Shown piece by piece: positions 36,458 through 48,995 of a DNA stretch of 64,000 bases. Source of the stretch: Ziziphus jujuba. Lineage: Eukaryota; Streptophyta; Magnoliopsida; Rosales; Rhamnaceae. A program made the position numbers and the translations under genes. The DNA is taken from the NCBI RefSeq assembly GCF_031755915.1, contig NC_083385.1:12111001-12175000 (forward strand), written 5' to 3'. The notes under the pieces were generated by a model. That model had not been told where the DNA came from. It searched no databases and saw only the letters and a program-made list of their open reading frames with translations. Each line of letters starts with the position of its first letter. The stretch's first letter is position 1.

Positions 36458-37196
36458 AGGAGGGAGGTCGAAACACTCAAAGGAGAAGGCTAGTATGGCA
36501 TTAACGGCTTCACCATCCATCCAAGAAGGTAAGTCCGAGCTTGCTGTCCAAGGTAAGCATTTTAAAACAAAAATTGAGTGGAAAAACCATCAGAAGACCA
36601 AAAGTGGGGTGAGAAGAATGGAGAAACCCGAGAGAAATGGTGAGAAAACCAAAAGGGAGGAAAAATGTGTGGTGGCCGAGAGAGAGAAAGGAAAAGAAAG
36701 GAAAGAAAGAAAAAGTAAAAATTTTTATTTGAGTTTTGGAGATGTTAATAAGGCTATCTTGGGTAAGAAACCATTGCTGGTTATGAATTATAAAGATGCT
36801 AATTTAAAAATGTTTTTGTTGTATAGAACTTTATCTGCATTATTAAAAGCTTTACTTAGTGAAAAATTGAGAATTTGGGAGATATTATTTGCTAATATTA
36901 AAAAGTGTGATGGATTTGTATTTCTAGTATTTGTTGTGATAGTGTTTGACCCAGGAGATTTGGTTTTTTTGCACACAAGAAAGGAGAGGTTCCCCAAAAA
37001 AAAAAAAAAAGTCCAAGCCTATGTCGCATTTGGACGGATCTTTTCAAATTTTGAAGCCGAATAACAAGAATGGCTACAAGCTTGATTTACTGGATGAGTA
37101 AAACATGAGTGCTACCTTTAATGTTGCTGATTTGTTCCCTTTTGCTGCAGGTGATGATCTAGATTTGAGGACAAATCCTTTTCAAGAGGAGGGGAA
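36458..37196 (+). pseudogene. element C pol remnants in scrambled order, and purine tract
   Basis: After a lysine-rich linker (KERKERKSKNFYLSFGD), the frame to 37064 fuses short pieces. First is an integrase word (RTLSALLKALLSEKL). Next is an RT word ([11 protein letters not shown], then VFVV). Last is an integrase C-terminal word (FDPGDLVFLHTRKERF). In the related elements the RT word comes long before the integrase word, so the order is not a simple deletion. The RT catalytic core, RNase H and integrase core are missing. The purine tract AAGAGGAGGGGAA abuts the 3' LTR. Confidence 0.75.
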
Positions 37197-38321
37197 TGAT
37201 GTGATTTCGCCTGAGCTCGCTTAACTGATAACCCGTTGGGGTGCTGACCTGACACGAATAAAGACTTGGCCAATCACAAGAGCTCAAATTAAGAGATTTA
37301 AGGACAACCTGGGAGCATTTATATAGGGGATAATCAATTCTCAATAGAGCTTATCCATACTAGAAGATACAAAGCTTATTCTAAGAATCCAAGTGGTGGA
37401 AGCCGATATGGACCTAGGTAAAGCTTTTGGTGCAAATATGAACACCGAACAGCATGAAATGGTTCCAAATCTTTATGGAGTCAATACATATGTCTAAGAG
37501 ATATGAAATCAAGTCAAGCCAGCTTCAAAGGCATTCAAAAAGGGGTTTTATGGACAGCTTCAAATTTGGCATGTTTTTACTGTATTTTGTGCTGGCTTTA
37601 CTGTATTTTGTTTAGTTGGCTTTTTCTCTTTCTTCCAAGCAAGGGAAACATGTGGGACTTTAGGGTCAGCTTATTTGGCATCTTGAAAAGCATATTGAAA
37701 CTGATTTGGAGCTCAAATTGGTTAAAGATTGGTTAAAGTCAACTTATTCAAAAAGCTAGTATTTGAGTTTCCTAGTTTGTTTTTACTTTTTGTTTTAGGA
37801 AACTTCCATTATTTTTTAGTTTTTATTTATTTATTTGCTGGACAAATAAGTTTAGGAAAGTTATTAATTTATTATTTCCATTGTAAATTAATTAATTCCA
37901 AATTCAAAATAAAAGAATTAATTAATCAAATTTAGTTTAGGAAACTTAGTTTAGGAAGTATTAGAATTCGGCCAAGTTTCTTAATTCCTATAGGTGGCTG
38001 ATTTTGAATTTATTTTTTTAGGGTTTTTGCTTTGTAATCTTAGCCTATTTAAGGGCTTATTTATTAATGAGAAGGGAGCTTGAATTTTATACAGAAAATT
38101 ATTTGTGAGATTGAATTCTCTTTGTTCTCTTTTAATACCTAAAACACCATTAGTGAATGAGTATTTTAATTTTGACTTATCAATAGGACATCCATCACCT
38201 ATTGTGGTGTCTTCATTATATACCAAGGTTTCTAATCACAGGTTCCATTAGAACTTGAACATAATTAGATCCGGGCTAATATAATATGGGTTTAGGAGTA
38301 GGTCATCCTACGTTCGTATCA
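37197..38321 (+). repeat. element C 3' LTR
   Basis: 1,125 bases with the same ends as the 5' LTR and many scattered differences from it. Confidence 0.9.
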
Positions 38322-38750
38322 CCTTTGTTGATGGAATCGTTATTATTGTTGTCAAGTTCTTTTGCGCAGCTCTTCAAAGACTGTCCCGTTGCGTTGGATC
38401 TTCCCTACTACGATTCCCTCCTTGGTTGGCTACCGTTACGGTGGAGGGAACCTAAGTTGCTTCTTTTGAAGCGAATCGAATCCTCAGTAGGCTCCTGCTA
38501 GACCTTATTGGGGTGCTTCGGATTGGGAGTAATCACTAGTGATATGGCAAAAATCAATCGAGGGGAAGGATAAAAGAAAGAGTGATGCCTACATTAAATT
38601 AATTGATTTATCATGGTAGAGAAGAAAAGAGGCGCACGGCAACCTTTCATTTGAAAATCTTTCTTAAAATTCTCATTCTAGTCACTATGGTTTTCTTTTT
38701 TTATCTTCCTTGTTGCCAATTGAAGTGTCTTACCTACTTTTATTTAGTTG
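38322..38750. other. spacer after element C
   Basis: Mitochondrial-type DNA; a frame through 38501 (LFKDCPVALDLPYYDSLL) is unrecognised. Confidence 0.35.
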
Positions 38751-38758
38751 TAAGGTAG

Positions 38759-39488
38759 GTGGTAGGTGCTTTGGCAACAAGAGCGGTTTCTTCTTTTTTT
38801 ACCGTGATCCCGGGGTCCCATTACAGCGCTCATCAATACCGAGGGCATAGGGAATATGATGATGCCCCTTGGGGAGGGTACTTTAGGCACAAAACCTCCT
38901 ATTCTGGACCTTTTCTGCTTAAAAGGCTCGACCTCATGGACGGGGAAGACCTCCTTTGAGAAGCAGGTTCTTTTGGAACCATTACCTGAACTGGAAATGG
39001 AAGCCACATCGGTGAATCCAGCAACGCTGTTTCATCAAAATGTGAGCCTTGAAATGTCGCTCCGAAATAAGATTTCCCTCCTCGAAGAGGAGCATACTCT
39101 CTTTTTACTGGATAAGGAGCGGGGGGAATATTGGGCTGACATTAAAAAGAGCCTAAACCAAGCTCCCTCTCAGAGTGAATATAACCAAATCCTTGATTTT
39201 GAGAGTCGTGATCTCTAGATCTAGGAGAAGAAACACTTTGTTTTCGCACTTTATCAGTACATGCGAATGGAGCACCCTGACTTGGTCGAAAGGGTTGCCT
39301 ACGATTACAAAGAAGCCTTGATGGATTTCTTTGAGGAAAAGCGGAATGAGTTGGACACCCACCTAGTAGAGTGGAGCTCGGTGGAAAGGGATAGGAGGGA
39401 AATCCCATTTTTGAATGAGGTGGAGAACAATCTGAGATCAAGGGAGCCCTACTCTATATATATGAATAGAATTCTTGGAATAGAATAG
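38759..39488 (+). pseudogene. unknown mitochondrial-type ORF, paralogue of the ORF at 15276
   Basis: Function not recognised. Three open pieces in different frames read as one decayed protein. The first is 38759-38959 (HREYDDAPWGGYFRHKTS, KRLDLMDGEDLL). The second is 38856-39218 (TSFEKQVLLEPLPELEMEA, MSLRNKISLLEEEHTLFLLDKE). The third is 39261-39488 (DYKEALMDFFEEKRNELDTH, EIPFLNEVENNLRSREP). The later parts are rich in charged residues with leucine spacing that suggests a helical coil. The TSFEK...LLE...EATSVNP block matches the ORF at 15276. It lies about 290 bases upstream of nad5 exon 1, while the paralogue lies just after the nad5 exon 1 scrap. Confidence 0.5.
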
Positions 39489-39775
39489 GGTCACTCTCTT
39501 TGAAATTGTTCAGTCATCTACGTTGAAGAAGAGGCTAATCTTGTCTTCTGATAGGACTTATTGCAACAAAGTTTAGAGAGAGATAATCTTATGTATTATG
39601 AGTTTCTTGGGTAAAAAAGAAGGCGAAGCTATTCCCTGAAAAATGCTCATTCCTTTGTCGTTGGGGCTTACAATTCACCTTGTGACTCGGTCGAGCATTC
39701 TTCAGATGTTGATCAATCTAGCACAGGCTACTCTATCATTGTCTGATTTCTGGTTGTCTGATCACAGTTAAAATT

Positions 39776-40005
39776 ATGTATCTATTTATAGTTTTTTTTA
39801 CCTTTTCTTGGTAGTTTCGTAGCAAATTTTTTTGGATGTTTTTTAGGATCAGAAGGAACCGCTATAATGACCACTATGTGGATTTCATTCTCTTCGATTT
39901 AATCTCTGATTGCTTTTTATGAAGTCGCACTGAGAGCCAGTGCTTGCTATCTAGGAATTGCTCTATGGATCTCATCAGAAATGTTTGATGCTTCTTGGGG
40001 TTTCT
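39776..40005 (+). pseudogene. nad5: nad5 exon 1
   Basis: Nad5 encodes the antiporter-like ND5 of complex I. From ATG at 39776 the exon covers the usual 230 bases. It reads MYLFIVF and then, after an inserted base in a T run, the shifted frame carries IRRNRYND. The native codons for SEGTAIM, AFYEVAL and [12 protein letters not shown] are seen by switching frame. The exon ends at TTTCTT before the intron. Confidence 0.88.
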
Positions 40006-40855
40006 TTGGAGACCATGAAGTCACCAAATGAATTGCCAAATACATAGATTAGATCTGGACACGGCTGTTGCTCTGTGGTGATATGGACTCGACCCGCTCC
40101 TACCCACCCTGGGGCACTATAGCATGTTGGGACTAAGGGAGGACATACTGGATGTAACCACTCCCTTGGTTGGGGGCTGTGTCGCCTTGCCTTTCGATCG
40201 ATACACAGTTGAGTAGGCCAATCACGAACGCTATGGGTGTGGGAGCGATCCTTGTCAGGGAAGGCTAAGACGGTGCCTCACATATGGGTGGCAAGAGGGC
40301 GCTTATGCCCCGACGGTGGGGCCTTATGGGGAAGGGCCCAGCCCAATAGGGACGTCACACCCCGCACTTCAAGCGCATCTTTGTATCGACTGAATCACTC
40401 TAAGAGTCTAGTTGGTGGAATAGGTGAACCACGCGAGCTGGTTAGATGCATGGGGCAGAGGGCTCGTAGTACCCCTTTTTCTTGATCCAGCCATTTCTTC
40501 GCTTCGATAGTGAATCACCTACTAAAAAAAGAGGCAGATCTACACACCCTATTTGAGACGACTAAGGTAGGCGGTGGACTCTTTCATTAGGGGAAGGGAC
40601 GAAGGGGCCTAAGCATGGCAGATGCTGTACACTTGAGTGGCAAAGGAAAGCGAGATCCTACTTGTTTTTCCAGGCCTGTTCGGATATACGATTCCCACGG
40701 AAGATCAAGTTGGTGAGCCATGTGATGGGAAACCTTCCTGCATGGTTCGGAGAGCACTGAATTAGAATGAGAGGTTCACCACCACATCATTGCATGTAAG
40801 GGGAGCTCGCTCGATTCACAAATTGGTCTAACTCGTAATTCACTTTTGACCACGT
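40006..40855 (+). other. nad5 intron 1 (group II)
   Basis: About 850 bases between exons 1 and 2, the usual size. A domain V hairpin at 40715-40749 starts GAGCCATGTGATGG and closes with CATGGTTCG, about 105 bases before exon 2. The intron keeps more CG-rich stem sequence than the exons. Confidence 0.85.
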
Positions 40856-41928
40856 GTTCAATAGCTCGGCTGTAGTGATGTTAATTATGGTTACATCCAT
40901 AAGTAGCTTGGTCCATCTTTATTCCATTTCATATATGTCCAAGGATCTGCATAGATCTCGATTCATGTGTTATTTATCCATTTTTACTTTTTTTATACCA
41001 ATGTTGGTGACTAGAGATAACTCTTTTCAATTATTCCTGGGATGGGAAGGAGTAGGTCATGCTTCATATTTGTTAATTCAGTTTTGGTTTACACGACTCC
41101 AGACAGATAAAGCAGCTACAAAAGCTATGCCTGTCAATTGAGTAGGTGATTTTGGATTAACTCCTGGGATTTTGGGCCGTTAACTCTTTATCAAACAGTA
41201 GACTTTTCCACCATTTTTGGTCGTGCTAGTGCCCTAAGAAATTCTTGAATTTCTTGCAATATGAGATTTAATGCCATTACTTTTATTTGTATTTTACTTT
41301 TTATCGGTGCTGTTGGGAAATCTACACAGATAGGATCGCATATTTGGTCACCCGATGCTATGGAGGGTCCCACTTCAGTATCCGCTTCGATTCATGCAGC
41401 TACTATGGTAACAATTGGCATTTTCATGATATCAAGGGTTCCCCTTTATTTGACTACCCACCTATGGCTTTGATTGTTATTACTTCTGCAGGAGCTACGA
41501 TATCATTCCTTGCAGCAACCACTGGAATATTACAGAACGATATAAAGAGGGTCATAGCTTATTCAACTTGCAGTCAATTAGGCTATATGATCTTTGCTTG
41601 CGGCATTTCTAACTATCCGGTTAGCATATTTCATTTAATGAATCATGAATTTTTCAAACCATTACTAATTGGATTTTATTCCAAAGATGTGATCTTAGAG
41701 CTCGCTGACACTAAGTATACCATTAGTGGGAACTTTGCTTTCTGGTTGGGAAGTGTCTCTGTCCTTTTCACTTCTTATCACTCTTTTCGTTCACTTTTTC
41801 TAACATTTCTAGTACCAACTAATTCAATTGGGTGAGACATCTTACGGTGTCATGATGCACCCATCCCTATGGCCATTCCTTCAATACTTCTGGCTCTCGG
41901 GAGTCTTTTTGTAGGATACTTGGCCAAA
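40856..41928 (+). pseudogene. nad5: nad5 exon 2 with internal deletion and frameshifts
   Basis: The exon reads [20 protein letters not shown] and [18 protein letters not shown] to TGA stop follows AMPVN near 41140. Frames then shift in the SGRFTLF region and near 41437. The last frame gives [20 protein letters not shown] and LNFACG-type [19 protein letters not shown]. It jumps from FFKPLL directly to [11 protein letters not shown], losing roughly 45 codons that normally lie between. The exon ends GYLAK before GTGTGACT, the start of the trans-spliced intron 2. Span 1,073 bases against about 1,216 normally. Confidence 0.93.
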
Positions 41929-42548
41929 GTGTGACTTGTTAGCCCATAAGTAAGTATAGTGATGAAGTGGCTGTTGCTCACCGGACATGATCATATGAGG
42001 TCACAATTCACCCAACACGATCATCCGGGGTGAACAAGAATTGGGGATCGGATGCAGGCGAAATTCGCGCCAATGGCTGAGATATTTAGTCGACTCGTTC
42101 TCCCTTTGTGGGGGTTCGGACCCCTATGACTGAGCAGAAAAGGGAGGAGGAAAGAGGCCCTGGCGAACCATAATAATTAGTCAACAAGTGTAAGCTTTGC
42201 TACCGACAGTATGGAGTACTGACCACACCGAGGGACAGGCCCTGAAGCCAAGGATGAGAATGAGCGGAATCAATGTGTTCAAATTTCTGGCCTTGTACCA
42301 ACCATATAATGGACCATGGACTGAATGGCCACTGCCTAAAAGGACTATGTCCAGGGGACCGCCGCCCCCCCCACAAGGTACATCTCGCACCTATGGGCCG
42401 CTATAACTATCCAAGAAGACACTCGAAACTGGAAGGATAAACAAACCCACCCGGTGGACCGCTGAGCTACAAGTCCCACGACATAGGTGTGGGATTCTCT
42501 AAAAAGCTAAGGTCAAGGGTGGCTAAGAGGGCCCACTTGGAGACTTGG
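41929..42548 (+). other. 5' half of trans-spliced nad5 intron 2, then spacer
   Basis: It starts GTGTGACTTG, a group II 5' splice site, right after exon 2. The last part, 42373-42548, is repeated at 60530-60705. A C run lies at 42365-42372. Confidence 0.65.
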
Positions 42549-43072
42549 TGATGTGATTCCGCCCGAGCCCGCTCCATCGATAACCCGTTGGGGTGCTGAC
42601 TCGACACGGATGAAGACTAGGCCAATCACAAGAGCTCAAATTAAGAGATTTAAGGACAACCTGGGAGTATTTATACAGGGGGTAATCAATCTCAACAGAT
42701 CTTGTCCATACTTGAAGATACAAAGCCTATTCTAAGCATCCAAGTGGTGGAAGCCGATACGGACCCGGGTGACGGTTTTGGTACATTTTTGGAGTCCGGG
42801 AAGTATGAAATGGTTCCAATGATTTATGGGTTCAATACATATGCCTAAGAGGTCATGGAATCATGTTAAATCAGCCTCAAATGCAATCAAAATGGGCTTG
42901 TACGGACAGCATCAACAATTTGGCCGAATTTGCTGTATTGCTTGCTGGCTTTACTGTATTTTACTGTATTAGCCTTTTCTTATTTTTCCAAGCATGGGCA
43001 ACGTGTGGGACTTCATATTCAGCTTATTTGGCATCCTACAACGCATCTAGAAGCTGATTTGGAGCTCAAAGA
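42549..43072 (+). repeat. LTR-B, 5' part, cut by element A
   Basis: Starts TGATGTGATTCCGCC and breaks at CTCAAAGA, where the element A LTR begins. Matches the complete LTR-B at 60706 closely, but keeps about 22 bases that the other copy lacks near its start. Confidence 0.88.
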
Positions 43073-44212
43073 TGATACGAACCTAGGACGACCTGCTCCT
43101 AAACCCGTATTATATTAGCCCGGATCTTTAATTAAGTTCAAGTTCTAATGGAATGGACCTCAACCCCTAACCAACCTGTGGTTAGAAACCTTGGTATAAT
43201 GAAGACGCCACAATAGGGGATGGAAAACCTATTGATAAGTCAAGCTAAAACAACCAATTCTCTAATGGTGTTTTAGGTGTTCTCAAAGAACAAAGAGATA
43301 ATTAATCTCACAAATATTTTCTTAATCAAATCAAAGTTTAATGTTATATTATTAATGAAAAATAAGCCTTTAAATAGGCTTTGAAAGAAACAAAATAAAC
43401 CCTAAAAACCCTAGGAAAAACCGGCCACTCAATGAAGAATTCTACCTTGGCCGAAACTTTCCTTTTCCTAATCTAATTTGGATTAATTAATTCCTTTATT
43501 TTGAATTAGGAATTAATTAATTTACAAAGAAAATAATAAAATAATAACTTTCCTAATCTTATTTGTCCAGAAAATAAATAAATAGAAACTAAAAATAATG
43601 GTAGTTTCCTAAAACAAAAAGTAGAATAAAATTAGGAAACTAAAATACTAGCTTTTTGACTACATTGACTTTGACTATTCTTTGACCAAATTGATCTCCA
43701 AATCAGCTTCAATATGCTTTGTAGGATGCCAAATAAGCTTATTGTGAAGTTCCCCACGTTGCCCTTGCTTGGAAGTATGAAAAAAGGTCAATACAGTAAA
43801 ATACAGTAAAACCCGCGAAGAATACAGCAAATCCGGCCCTTTCCTTCTCCTTGTGCGCAAACCACCTTGTTGGTCGGCTTTGAAGCTGCTTTGGCTGGTT
43901 TCTATGACTCATCCTCCATATGAATTGATCCCATAAAGATGGGGTTCCAATTCATACAACCCGGCCTCCTTATTAGCACCAAAAACGTCACCCGGCCCTG
44001 TTTTGGCTTCTATTGCTTGTATGAGTAAAACAGGCCTTGGTTCTTTAGATGTGGCCAACCCCTCTTGGCTATGACTTATTCCTTGTATGAAGACAGCAAG
44101 ATTGTCCTTGAACCTCTTGGCTTGGGCCCTAGTGATCGGTCCCACCTTCATTTGTATTGGGTCAGCACCCCAGCGGGTTGTTGGTCGAGCAGTCTCGGGT
44201 GGATTCGCATCA
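43073..44212 (-). repeat. LTR-A (3' LTR of the minus-strand element)
   Basis: 1,140 bases; on this strand TGATACGAACC to GATTCGCATCA. It matches LTR-A at 53194-54333, also 1,140 bases, nearly completely. The purine tract (CCTTTTCAAGAGGAGG on the minus strand) lies just after 44212. Confidence 0.92.
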
Positions 44213-47200
44213 TTCCCCTCCTCTTGAAAAGGATTTGTCCTCAAATCGAAGCCATCACCTGCAGCAAAAGGAGATAAATCAGCAACATTAAAGGAGGCAC
44301 TAACATTATACTCACCCGGTAGATCAAGTTTGTAGGCATTGTCGTTTATCCTCTCCAAAACTTGAAAAGGTCCATCACCCCTCGGCATGAGTTTTGATTT
44401 CCTTTGTTCGGTAAATCTTTCTTTCCTTAAGTGCAGCCATACCCAATCTCCAGGTTCAAACACCATTGATTTTCGGCCTTGATTAGCCACCCTTGCATAT
44501 TGCTCGGTCCTTCTCTCAATGTTTGCTCGAGTCTTCTCATGAATCTGCTTTACAAAATCAGCTTTTTGTTTTCCATCTAGATTAGCACGCTCACTTAAAG
44601 GCAAAGGTGTTAAATCTAATGGAGTCAAAGGATTAAAACCATAAACAATTTCAAATGGAGTAAATTTAGTTGCTGAATGTAAAGACCTATTATATGCAAA
44701 TTCAACATGTGGCAAACATTCTTCCCAAGTCCTTAAATTTCTACTAATTAATGCTCTTAACAATGCAGACAAGGTTCTATTTACTACTTCGGTTTGTCCA
44801 TCAGTTTGTGGATGACAAGTAGTTGAAAATAAAAGCTTAGTACCTAATTTAGCCCACAATGTTTTCCAAAAATAGCTTAAGAACTTAGCATCCCTATCCG
44901 ACACAATAGTTTTTGGCATACCATGTAATCTCACAATTTCCTTGAAAAATAAATTAGCAATGTTGGATGCATCATCAGTTTTATTACATGCAATAAAATG
45001 TGCCATCTTAGAAAACCTATCTACTACAACAAATATTGAATCCTTACCTATCCTTGACCTAGGCAACCCAAGAATAAAATCCATAGACAAATCTATCCAA
45101 GGATAGGTAGGAATCGGCAAAGGCTTATACAATCCATGCGGTTTCAATGTTGATTTTGTTTTTCGGCACTTCACACATCTTTCACAAATTCTCTCAACAT
45201 CTCTTCTCATGTTAGGCCAATAAAAATGTTCTTGCAGCAAGGATAAAGTCTTTAAAATACCAAAATGACCCATTAAACCACCCCCATGTCCTTCCTGAAC
45301 CAATAATTCCCTAATACTACAATTAGGCACACAAAGTTTGTTTTCCTTAAACAAATATCCCTCAAATATGTAAAATTTATTAAATCCATGTTTCAAACAG
45401 GTTCTAAAAATTTCTCCAAAGTCACTATCATGCTCATAAAGTTCTTTTAATTGTTCAAATCCAAGCAATCTAGCATCTAAGGTAGAAAAGAGCACATACC
45501 TTCGGGATAATGCATCGGCAACCACATTTTCCTTACCTTTTTTGTAGCGGATCACATATGGAAATGTTTCAATAAATTCAATCCACTTAGCATGCCTTCG
45601 GTTGAGCTTTCCTTGACCCTTGATATGCTTCAAAGACTTATGATCCGTATGAATCACAAACTCCTTTGGCATGAGATAATGCTGCCACGTCTCCAAAGCC
45701 CTCACCAAAGCATACATCTCCTTGTCATAAGTCGGGTATTTTCACTAAAGTAGGCTATGGGCCTTCCTTCTTGCATTAAAACAGCTCCAATACCTACACC
45801 CGAAGCGTCACACTCAATTTCAAAAGTCTTAGAAAAATTTGGCAAAACTAACAAAGGTGCATTACACAATTTTTCTTTCAACAAATTAAAAGATTTTTCT
45901 TGTACTTCCCCCCATTTGAAGCCAACATTCTTCTTGACAACTTCATTCAATGGTGCTGCTATGGTACTAAAATCCTTGACAAATCTTCGGTAAAAGCTTG
46001 CCAAGCCATGAAAGCTCCTCACTTGGGTAATGGATGTAGGAACCGGCCACTCTTGGATTGCCTTCACTTTAGCTTGGTCAACTTTGATTCCTGCAGCACT
46101 TACTACAAAACCTAGAAATACAAGTTCTTCTTTGCAAAAGTCACATTTTTTAATGTTAGCAAATAATCTTTCCTTTCTAAGAACTTGCAAAACTTGCCTA
46201 AGTTGATCCACATGGTCATCCAAATTTCGGCTATATATTAAAATATCATCAAAATAAACAACCACAAATTTACCAATAAATGGATGCATTACATGATTCA
46301 TAAGCCTCATGAAAGTACTAGGTGCATTAGATAATCCAAAAGGCATAACTAACCATTCATACAGCCCATATTTAGTTTTGAATGCGGTTTTCCATTCATC
46401 ACCTTCTTTCATCCTAATTTGGTGATAACCACTCCTAAGATCAATTTTTGTAAACATGCAAGCACCATACAATTCATCAAGCATATCATCTAATCTAGGA
46501 ATGGGATGTCTATATTTGATGGTAATGTTATTTATAGCCCTACAATCAACACACATTCTCCAAGAACCATCCTTTTTAGGTACCAACAAAACAGGAACAG
46601 CACAAGGACTTAAACTCTCACGAATATATCCTTTATCAAGCAAATCACTTACCTGTTTTTGCAGCTCCTTTGTTTCTTCGGGATTGCTCCTATAAGCTGG
46701 TCTATTTGGTATGGAAGCCCCCGGAACAAAGTCAATTTGATGTTCTATCCCTCGAATAGGTGGTAAACCACTTGGAATCTCATTTGGGAAGACATCTCCA
46801 AATTCCTTCAAAAGAGAAATCATTGAACTTGGCAATTCAAGTTCTTCAAAGTTAGTTTGATCATTTAAATAATTTTCTTTGTAAAGCATGACCAGCAAAG
46901 GTTTCTTACACTCAATAACCTTGTTAATATCCCCTAAACTCAAATAAAAATTCTGGTTTTTCCTCTCTTTTCTTTCTTTTCTTTTTCTTCCCTCGGTTTG
47001 GCTCTCATTGGCGGAAATTTCCGGATTTTGTATGCTCTCGGGTTTGTTCTCTTTTCTCACCTCTCTCTCGGCTTTTTCTTGGTCTTTCCACTCAATATGA
47101 ACCTTAGAAACCTTACCTTGGTCAGCAACCTCAATCTTACCTTCTTGAATGGATGGTGAAGCCGTTGGTGCCATGCTTGCTTTTTCCTTGAGCTTTTCGG

Positions 47201-48995
47201 CTTCTCTCCTTTGTTGCATTTGTAATTGGTCCTTGTAAACCTCTTTAGGAGATAATGGTTCCAGCTTGATCTTCTTCCCTTTAAACCTGAAAACAATACT
47301 ATTTTCTCGACCAAAATGAGTAGCATCTTTATCAAATTGCCATGGTCTACCTAATAGTATATGTCCAGCAATCATAGGTACAATATCACATAAAACTACA
47401 TCCTCATATCTACCTATATTAAATTTTACTTTGGCTTGTTTGTTTACTTTCATCTCACCACTATCATTAAGCCATTGTAATCTATAAGGTTCTGGATGTT
47501 TAATTGTTTTCAAGCCTAATTTATCAACTACAAGATTACTTATCACATTAGTACAACTCCCACTATCTATAATCATGCTACAAATTTTACCTTGTATTTC
47601 GCAGCGAGTGTGGAAGATGTTTTCTCTTTGTATCTGCTCTTCATCTTTGTAGACAGCAAGTACTCTCCTTGAAACCAAGCTCAACTCGGCATTAGATGTA
47701 TCTACAGGTTCGGTTTCATCTTCATTACAACCCTCCTCTTGCTCGGTTTCAGCTCCACTTTCTTCACTTGCGGATTCCAGCTCACCATCACCCTTTAATA
47801 CCATGATTCTTCTATTTGGGCGTTGGCTGGATATGTGTCCTCTTCCTTGGCACTTAAAACAAATTATTTCTCTAGATTTTTGAGGTTTAGGATCAGATTT
47901 TATCTCACCTCTAAGTGCTTGGACAGATTCAGTCTTGACCTCCCTTCTTGGCCGGTTGGTAGATTCTTCTCCTAATTTCGGCCTCAACTTGTTTTCATAA
48001 GCGGAATTGTTTTTCCAGCCACTTGAACTTGTCCTTCCACTGCTAGAAACTCCTCCAAACCGTGTACTAACACCCCTCCTCTTGAATTGGTTCTCAAGCT
48101 TGATGGCTACATGCATCATCTCCTCCAATTCCAAGTATTGTTGTAGCTCAAGTTGGTTGGCAATGTCTCGGTTTAACCCTCCAAGAAATCTTGCCATGGT
48201 TGCCTCCCTATCCTCATTCATATTCAGCCTCATCATTAACATCTCCATCTCTTTGTAGTAATCCTCCATGGACCTACTTCCTTGAGACAAAGATTGAAGC
48301 CTTTGATGCAGCAACCTATGGTAATGGGATGGCACAAACCGCTTCCTCATGGCTCCTTTCATTTGTCGCCATAAGTCATCACCAACTCTCCTTCGGGTGC
48401 TTTGCTCATTTGTCCACCATTGGAGTGCATAATGGCTAAACTCCATTGCTGCCAACTTCACCTTCTTACCTTCCGAATAGTTGTGGCAGTCAAAGATCAT
48501 CTCCATTTTTTCTTCCCACTCCAAATAAGCTTCGGGATCACTTTTACCCATAAAAGGTGGGATATTAACCTTGATATTTCCCAAATCATCATCTGTATCT
48601 TCCCTCCTATATCTCCCACGGCCAGCTCTATCTTGGACAGCAAAGGTTTCATCCATACCTTCCTCAAAGTCGCCATCGAATGGCTCCTCATCAAATTCCT
48701 CTCTCGGCCTCTCGCGACCTCCTCGTCCTCGGCCTCATCCTCCATGGAATTCTTGCCTATTTCTTGTATTCGGCCTTCCTTGTGAGGCTTCTAGTCTTCC
48801 CACTCTTTGATTCACATGCTCAACTTGAGCACTAACCCGCTGTATTGATTCCAAGACAGCTCTCATATCCACTTGGTCTCCACTCCCGGTAGCTCGGTCA
48901 TCGCCATGGAAAGCTACGGACTCTTCCTCATTGATCCTCAAGGGTGGATCCCCTCTTCTTATTCTAGAATCTGCCATGTTAGTAAAATACTGCAA
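43909..48995 (-). pseudogene. Ty3/Gypsy gag-pol polyprotein, near intact, minus strand
   Basis: One long gag-pol frame, broken by two events. A CGA to TGA stop near 48733 separates the first 86 codons from a 984-codon frame (48656-45702). In that frame gag has DPEAYLEWEEKMEMIF (residue 41 on), and the zinc knuckle CFKCQGRGH (266) has its last cysteine as R. The protease box IIDSGS is at about 362 and RT runs from about 650. RT carries [19 protein letters not shown] (691) and the intact catalytic YFDD (801). A deletion of about 25 bases after RPIAYFSE breaks RNase H. The next frame of 602 codons (45717-43909) resumes in RNase H. It then has the integrase zinc region [18 protein letters not shown] and the catalytic SMDF and SDRDAKF motifs. 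The C-terminal [13 protein letters not shown] and [14 protein letters not shown] precede an extension that reads on into the LTR. No chromodomain was recognised. Confidence 0.93.

Larger units (their letters stand above)
32405..38326 (+). mobile_element. Ty3/Gypsy element C, both LTRs, most of pol deleted
   Basis: Order: 5' LTR (32410-33554), primer site, leader, gag (34711-35860), protease region (35861-36457), pol scraps (36720-37064), purine tract (37183-37196), 3' LTR (37197-38321). LTRs start TGATGTGATTTCGC and end TTCGTATCA. Flanks are CGTTT (32405-32409) and CCTTT (38322-38326), a likely 5-bp target duplication with one change. The two LTRs differ at many sites, so this is older than the complex at 42.5-61.8 kb, whose elements it resembles. 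It lies in mitochondrial-type DNA between trnQ and nad5. Confidence 0.9.

Noticed and set aside
45757..48810. Plus-strand frames of 70-127 codons across the minus-strand gag-pol
   Set aside because: They are antisense shadows of the long polyprotein frame; the same shadows recur in every gag copy.
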